From Fimbriimonadaceae bacterium (GTDB lineage: Bacteria; Armatimonadota; Fimbriimonadia; Fimbriimonadales; Fimbriimonadaceae): 64,000 nt of DNA. Shown piece after piece: positions 37,138 to 46,267 of this stretch. The position numbers were made by a program, and so were the translations under genes. Below the pieces are notes generated by a model. That model was given only the letters and a program-made list of their open reading frames with translations. It ran no database searches and was not told the DNA's origin. Position 1 is the first letter of the stretch. Each line of letters starts with the position of its first letter. The stretch spans positions 247,362-311,361 of the forward strand of contig CP075364.1 of the NCBI GenBank assembly GCA_019454105.1, read 5' to 3'.

Positions 37138-37257
37138 ATGAGCGAGCAAATCTGGGGGCCGGAGAATCCTCACCCGGCTGACGAAGCGCGAACGGGTGGG
37201 GAAGGGCACGATATAAGCGATGATTGGACCGGTAGCCTGAGACATGAGCCTGGTTGA
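37138..37257 (+). CDS. Possible small acidic protein (39 aa) between dinD and helicase
   Basis: Frame MSEQIWGPENPHPADEARTGG ... RHEPG starts 3 bp after dinD (TAGGACATG) and overlaps the helicase start by 14 bp. The tight spacing on both sides is typical of a translated linker gene, but composition gives little support and there is no known family. Confidence 0.3.
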   Translation: MSEQIWGPENPHPADEARTGGEGHDISDDWTGSLRHEPG

Positions 37258-38704
37258 CACCGTCCTCGGCTGGTTTGGATTGGCGCGGGTGCGGCGGGAG
37301 ATCGCAACGCGGCAGCCCGCCGGTCGTGCACCCCTAAGCGACGCAGCGGGCTTTCAGCTCCCGGTGCACGGGGCCCCCAGGGCGGGGCCGGAGCCGTTGC
37401 CTGAGCTCAGTTCGGAGCAGCGGGCGATCATGGACGACCTTCTGGGGGGAGGTTTGGGAAGTCAGGTTGCCTTGGTGCTTGGTGCGGCGGGTACGGGCAA
37501 GTCGACTCTGATCCAGGCGTTGGTCCGTGCGACGGATGGCCAGGCTATCGTTTGCGCGTTCACAGGCGTTGCTGCGCTGAGGGTCGATGGTACGACGATT
37601 CATCGGCTCTTTGGCTTTGGACCCCATGTCCTGCCACGGGAGAAGGCCGACGTGATCCCGTACCTCCCCGAGGAGAGGCGCCAGGTGCTCGCCAAGGCAA
37701 GGTTCCTCGTGATCGATGAGGTCTCGATGGTGCGGTGCGACCTTTTCGACGCCATCGACAGGAGCCTGCGCCTCAACCTGGGCAAGCCTGACTTACCGTT
37801 CGGAGGAAAGAGGCTCGTGCTCGTTGGGGACATGCTCCAGTTGACGCCGATCGTCGGAAAGGAGGAGAGGCAGACGATCCATGCCCAGTGGCCCGGGGAG
37901 CACTTCTTCCACGCTCGGGTTTGGGACGCCGTCCAGCCCAGGGTCTTCCAACTCACGGTCGACCACAGGGCCGCGGGCGACCAGCCGTATCGAGAGTCCA
38001 TCACTGCTATTCGTGCTGAGTCAAGTAAGATTGGTGCGGTCGAGACACTGCAGGAGCTGATCGGCCGTAATCGTCAGACTGACCAGGCGGTTGTGCTGAC
38101 GCCATACAACAAGGTGGCTGACAGTGTGAATGCCGAGCGTCTGGCCGCGCTCCCTGGTGTTGCGAGGCGCTACATCGGCACCGTACACGGGGAGTTCTCT
38201 GACCGAGAGCGACCCGTTGTTCCGACGCACGTAGAGCTAAAGGTTGGCGCACGGGTGATGGTGGCTGCCAATGATCACGTTGAGCCACGCCGGTACGTCA
38301 ACGGAACGACGGGCACGGTCCGAGACCTCCAAGCGGACAGGGTCCTCGTGCGGAAGGACGACGGCGAGGATGTGTGGATCGAGCGGTTCCGATGGGATCG
38401 GTTTGAGCCGCAGTGGGACGAAGAGCTGGGAAAGATCGTGCTCGCTATCGTGGCTAGCTACACCCAGATTCCTCTTCTACTCGGTTGGGCGTTCACCGTT
38501 CACAAGGCGCAGGGGATCACGTTCGACCGAGCCCACATAAAGCCGGGGCGTGGGTTCTTTTGTAGCGGTCATGCGTACGTGGCCGTGACTCGTTGTCGCA
38601 CTTCTGCCGGTCTCTCCTGCGACCGTGAGCTTCGGCCGGGGGACTTCGAATGGGACGATGCAGTTCGTGAGTTCCTTGCGAGCGTTGAGATCGAGGGACG
38701 CTGA
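37244..38704 (+). CDS. Pif1/RecD-like SF1B DNA helicase
   Basis: 486-aa 5'-3' helicase of the Pif1/RecD2 group. Motif I GAAGTGKST (80-88), motif II IDEVSM (D158, E159), motif III GDMLQLTPI, then GARVMVAAND, WAFTVHKAQGITFD and YVAVTRCR (motifs V-VI) at the end. The accessory SH3-like region lies around 360-430 (NGTTGTVRDLQADRVLV). It is complete and follows dinD, suggesting work on stalled or damaged DNA. Codon use is less GC-rich than the window's core genes. Confidence 0.9.
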   Translation: MSLVDTVLGWFGLARVRREIATRQPAGRAPLSDAAGFQLPVHGAPRAGPEPLPELSSEQRAIMDDLLGGGLGSQVALVLGAAGTGKSTLIQALVRATDGQAIVCAFTGVAALRVDGTTIHRLFGFGPHVLPREKADVIPYLPEERRQVLAKARFLVIDEVSMVRCDLFDAIDRSLRLNLGKPDLPFGGKRLVLVGDMLQLTPIVGKEERQTIHAQWPGEHFFHARVWDAVQPRVFQLTVDHRAAGDQPYRESITAIRAESSKIGAVETLQELIGRNRQTDQAVVLTPYNKVADSVNAERLAALPGVARRYIGTVHGEFSDRERPVVPTHVELKVGARVMVAANDHVEPRRYVNGTTGTVRDLQADRVLVRKDDGEDVWIERFRWDRFEPQWDEELGKIVLAIVASYTQIPLLLGWAFTVHKAQGITFDRAHIKPGRGFFCSGHAYVAVTRCRTSAGLSCDRELRPGDFEWDDAVREFLASVEIEGR

Positions 38705-38861
38705 GCCGAGGGAGGAACATGAGCCGGCAGGGCTTGTCGGGCGACGGCTAGCAGCACAGGGTCCGACAGGTAAAGATTCCGGGACAAGGGGCCGAGACTC
38801 TCCGGTAGGGGCAGAGCGGCGGTGCTGGTCTGGCCCGAATCCAAATAGGACAAAGCTAGAA

Positions 38862-39557
38862 ATGGCCAAACTGAAAAGAACAGTCATCGTGGGCGGTTTG
38901 AGCGGCTCGAGCGGGCCGGTCACCTTCAAGCTCACCAGTGAGGGCACGATCGTCAGCGAGCGCACCAGCCCTTCCAACCCCAACACTCCGGCCCAACAAA
39001 GCGCGCGCGCCAGGTTCACCTCGAGCGCGAGGACTTATCGCGGCTTCTCCTCCAGCATCGTCCAGCAGTGGGACGAGTTCGCGGAGAGCGGCCTTGAGCG
39101 CGACCCAGTGAGCGGTGGCCAGCGGTTCCGCGACGGGATCAACGCTTACATTGGCCTGGCTTCCAAGTTCTTGCAGGCGACCCCGAACGGCACGCCTCCG
39201 ACGACCCCACCGACCACGCCTTTCGTGGCCCCGAACGTGACCTTGACGGCGACGGGCTCGGCGGGCAAGGTGACCTTCACCGCCGGCGGCCCGACCCCGG
39301 CCAACGTGCGGACCGAACTTCTGCTGCAAAAGCTGGCGGGCGCCAACCGCAAGCCCCAGTCTGGAGCCTATCGTTCCCGAGCGTTCGCGGCTTTCGTGCC
39401 TGGCTCGCTCAGTGCGGACGTGACGGTGGGCCCTGGCTTCTATGCTGCGGCCTATCGGTTCGTGAACACACAGACCGGCCAAGCGACCGAGCTTCAGTCG
39501 ATCGGCGTGGCCCAGGTGACGCTTGCGCTCTCGCAGGGCGGCAAGAAGGCGGCCTGA
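38862..39557 (+). CDS. GGLSG-family protein of unknown function, copy 2 (right border of accessory block)
   Basis: 231-aa relative of the gene at 30359-31189, in the opposite orientation. It starts MAKLKRTVIVGGLSGSSGPV and has NPNTPAQQSARARFTSSA, WDEFAESGLERDPVSGGQ, FRDGINAYIGLASK and the ending GPGFYAAAYRFVNTQTGQATELQSIGV. The NPxTPAQQxxR and YxxFA elements recur in phage-associated and DUF6266-like families. A Pro/Thr-rich linker (residues about 108-120) separates the two halves. The start is set by the shared MAKLK. Confidence 0.65.
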   Translation: MAKLKRTVIVGGLSGSSGPVTFKLTSEGTIVSERTSPSNPNTPAQQSARARFTSSARTYRGFSSSIVQQWDEFAESGLERDPVSGGQRFRDGINAYIGLASKFLQATPNGTPPTTPPTTPFVAPNVTLTATGSAGKVTFTAGGPTPANVRTELLLQKLAGANRKPQSGAYRSRAFAAFVPGSLSADVTVGPGFYAAAYRFVNTQTGQATELQSIGVAQVTLALSQGGKKAA

Positions 39558-39584
39558 CCGCCGAGAGGCGACCTCACTCTCTAA

Positions 39585-39613
39585 CCCCCTCTCCATCGCT
39601 GACGGAGAGGGGG
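39585..39613. terminator. Bidirectional hairpin terminator
   Basis: Perfect 10-bp inverted repeat CCCCCTCTCC / GGAGAGGGGG with a 9-nt loop, between the convergent GGLSG copy 2 and the citrate synthase gene. Little U-tract, but position and strength suit a shared terminator. Confidence 0.6.
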
Positions 39614-39619
39614 AGAGGA

Positions 39620-40768
39620 TCAGCGGTTACCGATGGCGACGTATTCGCGCGGTGCTGGGCCTTCGTAGATGCACGAGGGCCGGATGAGCCGGTTGTTATC
39701 GAGCTGCTCGATCATGTGCGTGCACCAGCCGGACGTGCGGGCGATGACGAAGATCGGCGTGTAGAGCGGGATCGGGATGCCCATCAGGTAGTAGGCGTAG
39801 GCGGCAGGGAAGTCCACGTTCGGGAAGAGCTGCTTCTCGTCCCACATCACCCGCTCCATGACGTCGGCGATGTCTCCCCATTGGGTGTTGCCTTTCATGC
39901 GCCCGAGTTCTTTGCCGAGCTTGGTCATGATGCCGGCGCGCGAGTCGCTCTTGCGATATTCGCGGTGGCCGAACCCCATGATCTTCTCCTTGTTGGCGAG
40001 CGCGTTGCGGGTCCAGGCTTCGGCCTTGTCGGCGCTGCCGATGCCGATGAGCATGTGCATGGCCTCCTCGTTCGCGCCACCGTGGAGGGGGCCCTTCAGG
40101 GTGCCGATGCCAGTCACGATGCCGCTATAGAGGTCGCTGAGGGTGGCGACGCAGACGCGGCAGGCAAAGGTCGAGGCGTTGAAGGTGTGCTCGGCATAGA
40201 GGGTGAGCGACGTGTCCATCGCCCTTTCCATGAACGAGTCGGGCTTCTCGCCCGTGAGCATGTAGAGGAAGTTGGCGGCGGTGCCGAGCGAGGGATCCGG
40301 GTCGATCGGGTTGTGACCGTTGCTGATCCGCCATGAGCCGGCGACCAAGGTCGCAGCCTTGGCCACGATGCGGTCGGCCTTGCGGCGGTTGGCGTCGCCG
40401 TCGGTGGCGGGCTTCTTGTAGTCTGGATCCAAGGCGCCGAGCATCGAATAGCCAACTTTGAGCCGGTCCATCGGGTGCATCTCGCTGCTTGTAAGCCGCA
40501 GGGCGTCCCAAACGTGGTGGGGAACATGCCGGTTCGCGCTCAATTCGGCCTTGTAGGCTTCGAGCTCAGTCTGAGTGGGGAGCTTGCCTTTGAGCAGCAG
40601 GTAGGCGGTCTCTTCGAAGCACCCGTGCTCGGCGAGCTCGTGAACGTTATAGCCACGGTAGGTAAGGCTGGACGTCTCGACGTCGATCTGGCTGATCGTG
40701 GTGATGCCGGCGATAACGCCCTGAAGGCCAGGGCTGTAGTTCGGATGCTCGGTGGTGGGTGCGCTCAT
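39620..40768 (-). CDS. gltA: Citrate synthase or 2-methylcitrate synthase
   Basis: 382-aa type-I-length (short bacterial) citrate synthase. Active-site regions: LKGPLHGGANEEAM (His), MGFGHREY (His) and the Asp in PNVDFPAAYAYYLMGIP; acetyl-CoA and oxaloacetate binding residues are all in place. The short form and the prpB-like gene elsewhere in the window leave open that it also, or mainly, condenses propionyl-CoA (PrpC). It stands alone, convergent to the accessory block. Confidence 0.88.
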   Translation of the reverse strand: MSAPTTEHPNYSPGLQGVIAGITTISQIDVETSSLTYRGYNVHELAEHGCFEETAYLLLKGKLPTQTELEAYKAELSANRHVPHHVWDALRLTSSEMHPMDRLKVGYSMLGALDPDYKKPATDGDANRRKADRIVAKAATLVAGSWRISNGHNPIDPDPSLGTAANFLYMLTGEKPDSFMERAMDTSLTLYAEHTFNASTFACRVCVATLSDLYSGIVTGIGTLKGPLHGGANEEAMHMLIGIGSADKAEAWTRNALANKEKIMGFGHREYRKSDSRAGIMTKLGKELGRMKGNTQWGDIADVMERVMWDEKQLFPNVDFPAAYAYYLMGIPIPLYTPIFVIARTSGWCTHMIEQLDNNRLIRPSCIYEGPAPREYVAIGNR

Positions 40769-40909
40769 GAGTGCCTGCTCCGTCGCGGGTCTACGCTTGA
40801 TCCGAGTCTACCGTTCGCCTTTACAGGCCCCCGGGCCCCGCTCGTCACGGTGCCGTCACGTTTACTGCCTCATGATCTGCACGGAGCCTAGGGCCCAAGT
40901 GAACAAGCA

Positions 40910-43204
40910 ATGATTTCCAAACGAATCCTTCAGACAACGGGAGCTTTCATCGCCCTGATGGCAGGGCTCCATGGATGCAATTCCGACGCCAATGCCGGAG
41001 AAGATCAGATGTCTCAAACGACGGTGATCTCGGCAGATTTCGAAGACGGGAAAACTCCTGCCCGGTGGGGAGTCACCTCAGAAGGCTATGAGTTCCAAGT
41101 GGGGAGCGAACGAGGTGAAAAGTCGGGCCGACTCAAAATGGTTCGAAGTGGGCTTGCGCCTTTCGGAAACTTCATGTCGATCGTTCCGGCAAACGAGCTT
41201 CGTGGAAAGAAGGTCACATTGACCGCTCGCTTGCGATCAGACACTCCCGGAACCCGCGCACAGATGTGGATGCGGGTCGATTTGGAATCCGGAGGAATGG
41301 GTGGGTTCGACAACATGTCTGACCGCCCAGTGGCGCTCCCAACCTGGCAAGATGCGAAGATTGAAATGGACATCGACGCCGAGGCCAAGCACATCGCTAT
41401 TGGCTTTATTGCGACCCCTCAAGGAGACATCTCGTTCGATGACGTTCAACTCAAAGTCCATTCGGGAACGAAGAGCCACATTGAAGCAAAGAAGCATGTC
41501 GCTTATGAAAGGGCCGAGTTATCTGAAATGCAAGTTGACAACATTATGGCAGCGGCTAAGTTGCTCGGTTATATTCGTTTCTTTCATCCTTCCGACGAGT
41601 CGTATGCCGTCAAGAGCTGGGTGGCTTTCGGTTCGGGCCTCATCGCCAAAGTGGAGAACATCAGGAGCCACTCCGAGTTGGCCAAAGCGCTCCAAAAGGA
41701 GATTGCCCCGATCGCGCCGCTTGTTCATGTGTGGTACGGAGATCAAGCTGGCGGAGCAAGTGCCTATCCAAGTCTCGCGGGCGCGACCGACGTGCTTTGG
41801 TACGAACACACGGGCGTCAAACTCGGTCCTGAATCCAATATTTATGAAACTGTCCGAAAGAGAACGCAAGGCAACCCGTCGAAGCTCATGACGGTGACGA
41901 AGAGGCTTACGAACGGGGTTTGGTTGCGACTTCCGATCCAAGTCCCAGCGAAAGGTGGACGTGGTGGCGCGACCCTGCCCAAGGCGACTGGCGCCCATGA
42001 GCGTCTCAGGTCGGACACCGAGGACCGGAATCTTGACCCGGCCACCCGGACGGCCCGTCTTTCTGAGATCGCCATGATCTACGCCACCATGCAGCACTTT
42101 TACCCTTACTTCGACACCGTTAAAGTGAATTGGGATTTGGCGACAAGATCGGCGATGAAGGAGGTGTCGGCAGCCGAGAGTCTTGATGAGGCCGACGACG
42201 CCTTACGGCGCTACGGCAACAAGCTCGCAGACGGCCACGTGCGCCTCCACAGTAAAACAAGTTCTTCAACGTTCTCAAGTCGATTGGTCACTGAGTTGGT
42301 TGAAGGGAAGCTGGTCGTCGTCGAGAAAGTCAAGTCCGGCCTCGATAAAGTCATGCTCGGTGACGAGATCATTAAGATCGGGCCTATGACTACTGCCGAA
42401 TGGATGAAAAAGCAAATGGACTATGTGCCTGCCAGCTACGGTACAGAAAGGGAGACGCTCGCAGCCAACCTCTTTGGTCGTGGTCACTTCTTCAACAAAG
42501 CCGTCCCGATCGTTGGCAAGCGGACCAACGGCGAGACCTATCAATTTCTGCTTGAGCCATTGAGAAAGCCTGCTGAGTTCGACCGGCTGATCAAGAAGGT
42601 TGCGAACGGTGAGGAGTTGGCTCCGGGCGTCGTCTACCTGAACCTGGTAGGGGCCGATGGCTCTGTCGTGAGGGATCACTTGGACAAACTCGTTGGAGCC
42701 AAGGCGGTCGTGTTCGACATGAGGGGCTACCCGATGGAGGGGGCGAAGAACCTGCTTCATCACCTCACAGACTCCAACCTTCAAAGCGCCCACTGGTTGG
42801 TACCAAGAGTGAGCTCTCCTGACCAAGAAGGTGTGAGTTATGAAGAGCGTGGCCGCTGGGAACTTACGCCAAGAAAGCCACGAATCAAGGGCAAGATCGT
42901 TTTCTTGACTGGCGGCCCAGGCGCTATCAGCTACTCCGAGTCCATCATGGGCATCGTTGAGGCTTATGGTCTTGGCGAGCGGGTTGGAGCCCGCACAGCT
43001 GGGACAAATGGGAACGTCAATCGCCTGTCACTCGCGGGCCACCGGAAGTTCACCTTCACGGGCATGAAAGTGCTCAAACACGACAGGTCTGTCCATCACG
43101 GCATCGGGATTCAGCCCACCGTGCCGGTGCGTCAATCGTTGACCGACCTCCGGTCGGGCCGTGACACCGTGCTTCAGAAGGGGATCGAAGTGGCCCAGCG
43201 TTGA
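40910..43204 (+). CDS. S41 family peptidase, lipoprotein form
   Basis: 764-aa predicted lipoprotein (TGAFIALMAGLHGC, Cys23) with an N-terminal beta-sandwich (about residues 40-190), a middle region and a C-terminal S41 (C-terminal processing peptidase/tricorn-core) domain. The nucleophile region is GGPGAISYSESIMGIVEAYGLGERVGARTAGTN and the end DRSVHHGIGIQPTVPV is the family's closing motif. The catalytic Lys of CtpA is not evident, as in the tricorn-like S41 clade. Its codons are more AT-rich than neighbouring genes. Confidence 0.85.
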   Translation: MISKRILQTTGAFIALMAGLHGCNSDANAGEDQMSQTTVISADFEDGKTPARWGVTSEGYEFQVGSERGEKSGRLKMVRSGLAPFGNFMSIVPANELRGKKVTLTARLRSDTPGTRAQMWMRVDLESGGMGGFDNMSDRPVALPTWQDAKIEMDIDAEAKHIAIGFIATPQGDISFDDVQLKVHSGTKSHIEAKKHVAYERAELSEMQVDNIMAAAKLLGYIRFFHPSDESYAVKSWVAFGSGLIAKVENIRSHSELAKALQKEIAPIAPLVHVWYGDQAGGASAYPSLAGATDVLWYEHTGVKLGPESNIYETVRKRTQGNPSKLMTVTKRLTNGVWLRLPIQVPAKGGRGGATLPKATGAHERLRSDTEDRNLDPATRTARLSEIAMIYATMQHFYPYFDTVKVNWDLATRSAMKEVSAAESLDEADDALRRYGNKLADGHVRLHSKTSSSTFSSRLVTELVEGKLVVVEKVKSGLDKVMLGDEIIKIGPMTTAEWMKKQMDYVPASYGTERETLAANLFGRGHFFNKAVPIVGKRTNGETYQFLLEPLRKPAEFDRLIKKVANGEELAPGVVYLNLVGADGSVVRDHLDKLVGAKAVVFDMRGYPMEGAKNLLHHLTDSNLQSAHWLVPRVSSPDQEGVSYEERGRWELTPRKPRIKGKIVFLTGGPGAISYSESIMGIVEAYGLGERVGARTAGTNGNVNRLSLAGHRKFTFTGMKVLKHDRSVHHGIGIQPTVPVRQSLTDLRSGRDTVLQKGIEVAQR

Positions 43205-43573
43205 TCGGGGCACTGACCATCATCGCCGTCATGGAGAGTCCAGAAGGATTTCGTTGGGAAACAGCCAGCGGGCAACTGCATCGGGTCTCGTCGTGGAGGC
43301 TCCAAGGAGCGAATCGGTCGAGCTCGGATACCAAGGTATCGTTGAACCAACGGGCCCCAGTCCGGGCGATACCCGCTCGCAGCGAAGCTCCGGTCAACAA
43401 CTCGAACATCACAGGATGGAGTCCATCGTCTGGCGTAGGTGACGATGATGAAGCAAGTCAGCGAGAAGCTGCTGGATCTTGGATCGGCTCCAACGAGACC
43501 GAGGGTTCACAGGAAGTCGCAAATCGGCTGTCCTTTAAGGCCCAAGATTTCTTGGGAATGGAATCGCGGCTCG
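43205..43573. other. Gene-poor gap of 369 bp
   Basis: Between the S41 protease and the DUF4230 gene. Frames on both strands exist but have no motif, start site or consistent composition. No hairpin terminator or known RNA was recognised. It may hold a promoter for the DUF4230 gene. Confidence 0.4.
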
Positions 43574-44167
43574 ATGAAGGACGTCAAAGGACACGTGAAG
43601 GCCCGTCTAATCACAGGCGCATTCCTCGTCGCGGTCTTGGCCGCCGTGGTTGGATCCTGGATGGCTCGTCATCAACCCGAGCGGCGCGAACTCGTCATCC
43701 TCAAGGAGGTCCAGACACTGGGAGAACTCCGGACGGTGCGTCACACCTATCGCGACGTGCTCAGGTGTGCGACCTCTCGCGAGCCAGCCGACTGGGCGGC
43801 CCCGATCCCGGGAGCGGCGGGCGTTGTGCGGACATTGACCAAGAACGACGCCATCGTCACCTACCTCGCCGAAGTTGATGCCGGTGTGGATCTGACGCGC
43901 GCCAAGCTGGTCGAGGAGGCCTCTGGGCCCGTGATTGTGCTTCCCAGAGCTCAGATCTATCCTCCTCGGGTCAAGGTGAGGATCGAGTGGCGCAACACAG
44001 GACTGTTCTGGCGCGACGAGAATCTTGCCGCCGCAGCTCAGCGAGAGGCGGAGGCGAAGGTCACGAACGCCGCAGAGGGATCAAGAATCATTGAGCGGGC
44101 AGAGTCCGAAGTCCGGGATCGGTTAAGCCAGCTTGGGCAAAAGTTCGAGCTTCGGTTCGAGTCGTGA
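43574..44167 (+). CDS. DUF4230 domain protein
   Basis: 197-aa protein with one N-terminal membrane helix (ARLITGAFLVAVLAAVVGSW) and a DUF4230 domain: VQTLGELRTVRHTYRDVL, VDLTRAKLVEEASGPVIVLPRAQIYPP. This family is common next to envelope genes; its function is unknown. The ATG at 43574 begins the protein proper; a 45-codon upstream extension lacks sense. Coiled-coil C-terminal end (REAEAKVTNAAEGSRIIERAE). Confidence 0.85.
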   Translation: MKDVKGHVKARLITGAFLVAVLAAVVGSWMARHQPERRELVILKEVQTLGELRTVRHTYRDVLRCATSREPADWAAPIPGAAGVVRTLTKNDAIVTYLAEVDAGVDLTRAKLVEEASGPVIVLPRAQIYPPRVKVRIEWRNTGLFWRDENLAAAAQREAEAKVTNAAEGSRIIERAESEVRDRLSQLGQKFELRFES

Positions 44168-44219
44168 ACTCGACGCCTCGTCTCGCCAGAGCCTGGCCGC
44201 ACCGGAGTCAGGAACGAAA

Positions 44220-45350
44220 CTATCTGGAACTGACGGCCTTGAGTCGGCGGCGCACCTTCAGGGCCACTGGAGAACCATAGCCGTGGGCGTTCTCAAGGTT
44301 CCAACAGAGCTCTGAGGCCTCGGCCGTCCCGCCCGCGTCGCCCACTTGTTGGAACATCTCGGCGGCGGCGACACAGGCGACATAACGTTGCAACGGTCCG
44401 GGCAGGCGCTCGGCCAACAAAAGCACCTCTCGGGGCCTGTCCACCGAGGCGTCTGCCCGGAACCGGGCTGCGGACTCAAAGACCCTCACGAGCAAGAGGG
44501 CCAGTTCGTCGTCGGTCTTCGATGCGTACGAACCGGCCATTTGGCACCATTCTTGTGCCTCGCCGATCCGGCCAGACGCTGTCGCGATCCTGGCCATGTT
44601 CAACACGCAGTCCAGCTTGGTCTCTCCCGGTCGCATGAACTCAACCTGTCGCCCCAGGAGGTCTAAACCGGCAGGAGCGGCCCGTCCAGCGTGAACGAGA
44701 GCGGCGACCGTCCTGATGGTGATCAGCCTTTGATTGTCGGTGCAGTTTCGAAGACTGGGAGCGAACACGGGTCGCCAGAGGTCGCGGATCACCTCTTGCG
44801 CCCCGATGACCAACAAGGACTTGACGATCGCCAAGGCCGTCTCGGCGTCTCCCGGGCGAGCCCGGAACGATTGCAGAGCCTTGAAGGCGTCCAGCGCCAA
44901 GAATCCGGAGGGGACCGAGCTTAACGAACGGCCAACCTCGACGAGGGTGCGTGTTTCGGACTGCCCCATTTCGACGGCGGTGGCCGCCCGGGCCAGCTCG
45001 TCGGGCGGAGCTCTTCGTGCCGCTGTCTCATAACGTTGGAACGTCGCTATGGCCAAACCCGACCGTTCGGCCGCTTGCTGCAAGGTGAGCCCGGCGCGAA
45101 GGCGATGGTGGCGAAGCACCCTCTGGGTCTCGGGCGGAGGCTCGATCAGCAACGGTGCGTCTGACTCTTGTCCATAAGCCCGCATGAGCCGCGTGGCGTC
45201 TTCGATGGCTGGCGCGTGGCGTCCGCTCTCCCACCGTTTGAGCGTGGCAGGGCTCACGGCCCCGGCTCGGCTGGCCTGGTCCACTGTGAGGCCCGCCCGC
45301 TTTCTCGCGGTTCTCAAGGCACCGGCGCAGTTCCACGCCCTCACCGTCAC
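44220..45350 (-). CDS. Transcription regulator with two tandem XRE-type HTH domains
   Basis: 376-aa protein with two helix-turn-helix domains, residues about 10-60 (LRTARKRAGLTVDQASRAGAV...TLKRWESG) and 78-130 (RHHRLRAGLTLQQAAERSGLA...FQRYE), followed by about 240 residues of helical pairs like TPR/HEAT ligand-sensing regions. GTG start 45350; no early ATG. It is divergent from the PEP-CTERM gene 45458, with a 107-bp shared regulatory region, so it may regulate that gene. Confidence 0.85.
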   Translation of the reverse strand: MTVRAWNCAGALRTARKRAGLTVDQASRAGAVSPATLKRWESGRHAPAIEDATRLMRAYGQESDAPLLIEPPPETQRVLRHHRLRAGLTLQQAAERSGLAIATFQRYETAARRAPPDELARAATAVEMGQSETRTLVEVGRSLSSVPSGFLALDAFKALQSFRARPGDAETALAIVKSLLVIGAQEVIRDLWRPVFAPSLRNCTDNQRLITIRTVAALVHAGRAAPAGLDLLGRQVEFMRPGETKLDCVLNMARIATASGRIGEAQEWCQMAGSYASKTDDELALLLVRVFESAARFRADASVDRPREVLLLAERLPGPLQRYVACVAAAEMFQQVGDAGGTAEASELCWNLENAHGYGSPVALKVRRRLKAVSSR

Positions 45351-45457
45351 AGAGTATCACGGTTTCTCCAAAAAGTGAGCCGAAATCGCCGTTTAGTGCC
45401 GACTTTTCTGCGGTCTACTGGCTTTAGGCAACACAAGCCACCTTAGGAAGAAAACCC

Positions 45458-46180
45458 ATGAAGCCCAAAACTACAAAAATCTTTGTTCTCGCGGCACTGG
45501 CCGCCCTGACTGTCCCCTCGACCGCCCAGATCATTAACGGCAGCTTTGAGACTGGAGTGGCCTATGGAGGATCGCCCAACATCAACATTCCTGGTACACC
45601 AAGCCCCTGGGTCGCGACAAACTTTACACCGGACTGCTACGACAACACCGGTGTCGACGGCTGGGACCTCAATGGCATCCCGGTCTATGACAACATGTTC
45701 AGGGGCATGGTCGCCGCCGACGGCAACCGGTTCATCGGCTTTGCCGCCGGTCTGTACCAAAACACGCCGATTTCGGAATCCTTCATGCAGGTCATGAATC
45801 CCCTCACTCCAGGGCAAACCTACACAGTGAACGCGATGATGGCCGTCGACGATCTCGGCAAGGCGGCGGCGTACAGCGGGCCTTACACGGGCCGCGGCGT
45901 GATCGACGTCCTCATCAATGGGTCGTATGTCGGAACGTTTGGAGCCAATACCCAGTCGCTGACGTGGGAGGCCAGAAGCGTCACCTTCGTAGCCCCTGTC
46001 GCTTCGAGTTACACGATCGAGTTCGTCGCATCGATGGGGACGCTTCCAGCCTCTCCGAGCTACATGGCCTTGGACGGCATCAACATGGTCCCCGAGCCCG
46101 GCACCATCCTGGCTTTCGGAGCTGGCGCCGCCGCGTTGGCCCGTCGCCGATTCAATCGACGCGGATCCAGTACTGAGTAG
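45458..46180 (+). CDS. PEP-CTERM domain exported protein
   Basis: 240-aa protein: signal peptide ending VPSTAQ, a beta-sandwich domain with INGSFETG, GWDLNGIPVYDN and GQTYTVNAMMAVDD (DUF642/galactose-binding-like), and a C-terminal PEP-CTERM tail VPEPGTILAFGAGAAALARRR. Such proteins are processed by an exosortase and placed on the cell surface or in extracellular polymer. No exosortase is in the window. TAGGAAG lies 11 nt upstream of the ATG. Confidence 0.88.
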   Translation: MKPKTTKIFVLAALAALTVPSTAQIINGSFETGVAYGGSPNINIPGTPSPWVATNFTPDCYDNTGVDGWDLNGIPVYDNMFRGMVAADGNRFIGFAAGLYQNTPISESFMQVMNPLTPGQTYTVNAMMAVDDLGKAAAYSGPYTGRGVIDVLINGSYVGTFGANTQSLTWEARSVTFVAPVASSYTIEFVASMGTLPASPSYMALDGINMVPEPGTILAFGAGAAALARRRFNRRGSSTE

Positions 46181-46204
46181 GCGAAGCTGAAGATCCAGGC
46201 TCCC

Positions 46205-46230
46205 GGCACAGCCCGAAGACGGGCTGTGCC
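46205..46230. terminator. Hairpin terminator
   Basis: Perfect 11-bp stem GGCACAGCCCG / CGGGCTGTGCC around loop AAGA, between the convergent PEP-CTERM gene and the diheme peroxidase gene. Confidence 0.65.
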
Positions 46231-46267
46231 TCGAACTGCGCAAAAGCGGAGAATGGAGAGTCCCCGG

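Noticed and set aside
38705..38861. Attachment site or repeat at the right edge of the accessory block
   Set aside because: No direct repeat matching the left edge (31190-31394 or 30316-30358) could be seen by eye.
43074..43412. 112-codon minus-strand frame at the end of the S41 gene
   Set aside because: No ribosome site, no motif, overlaps the end of a well-supported gene, and composition is that of an antisense frame.
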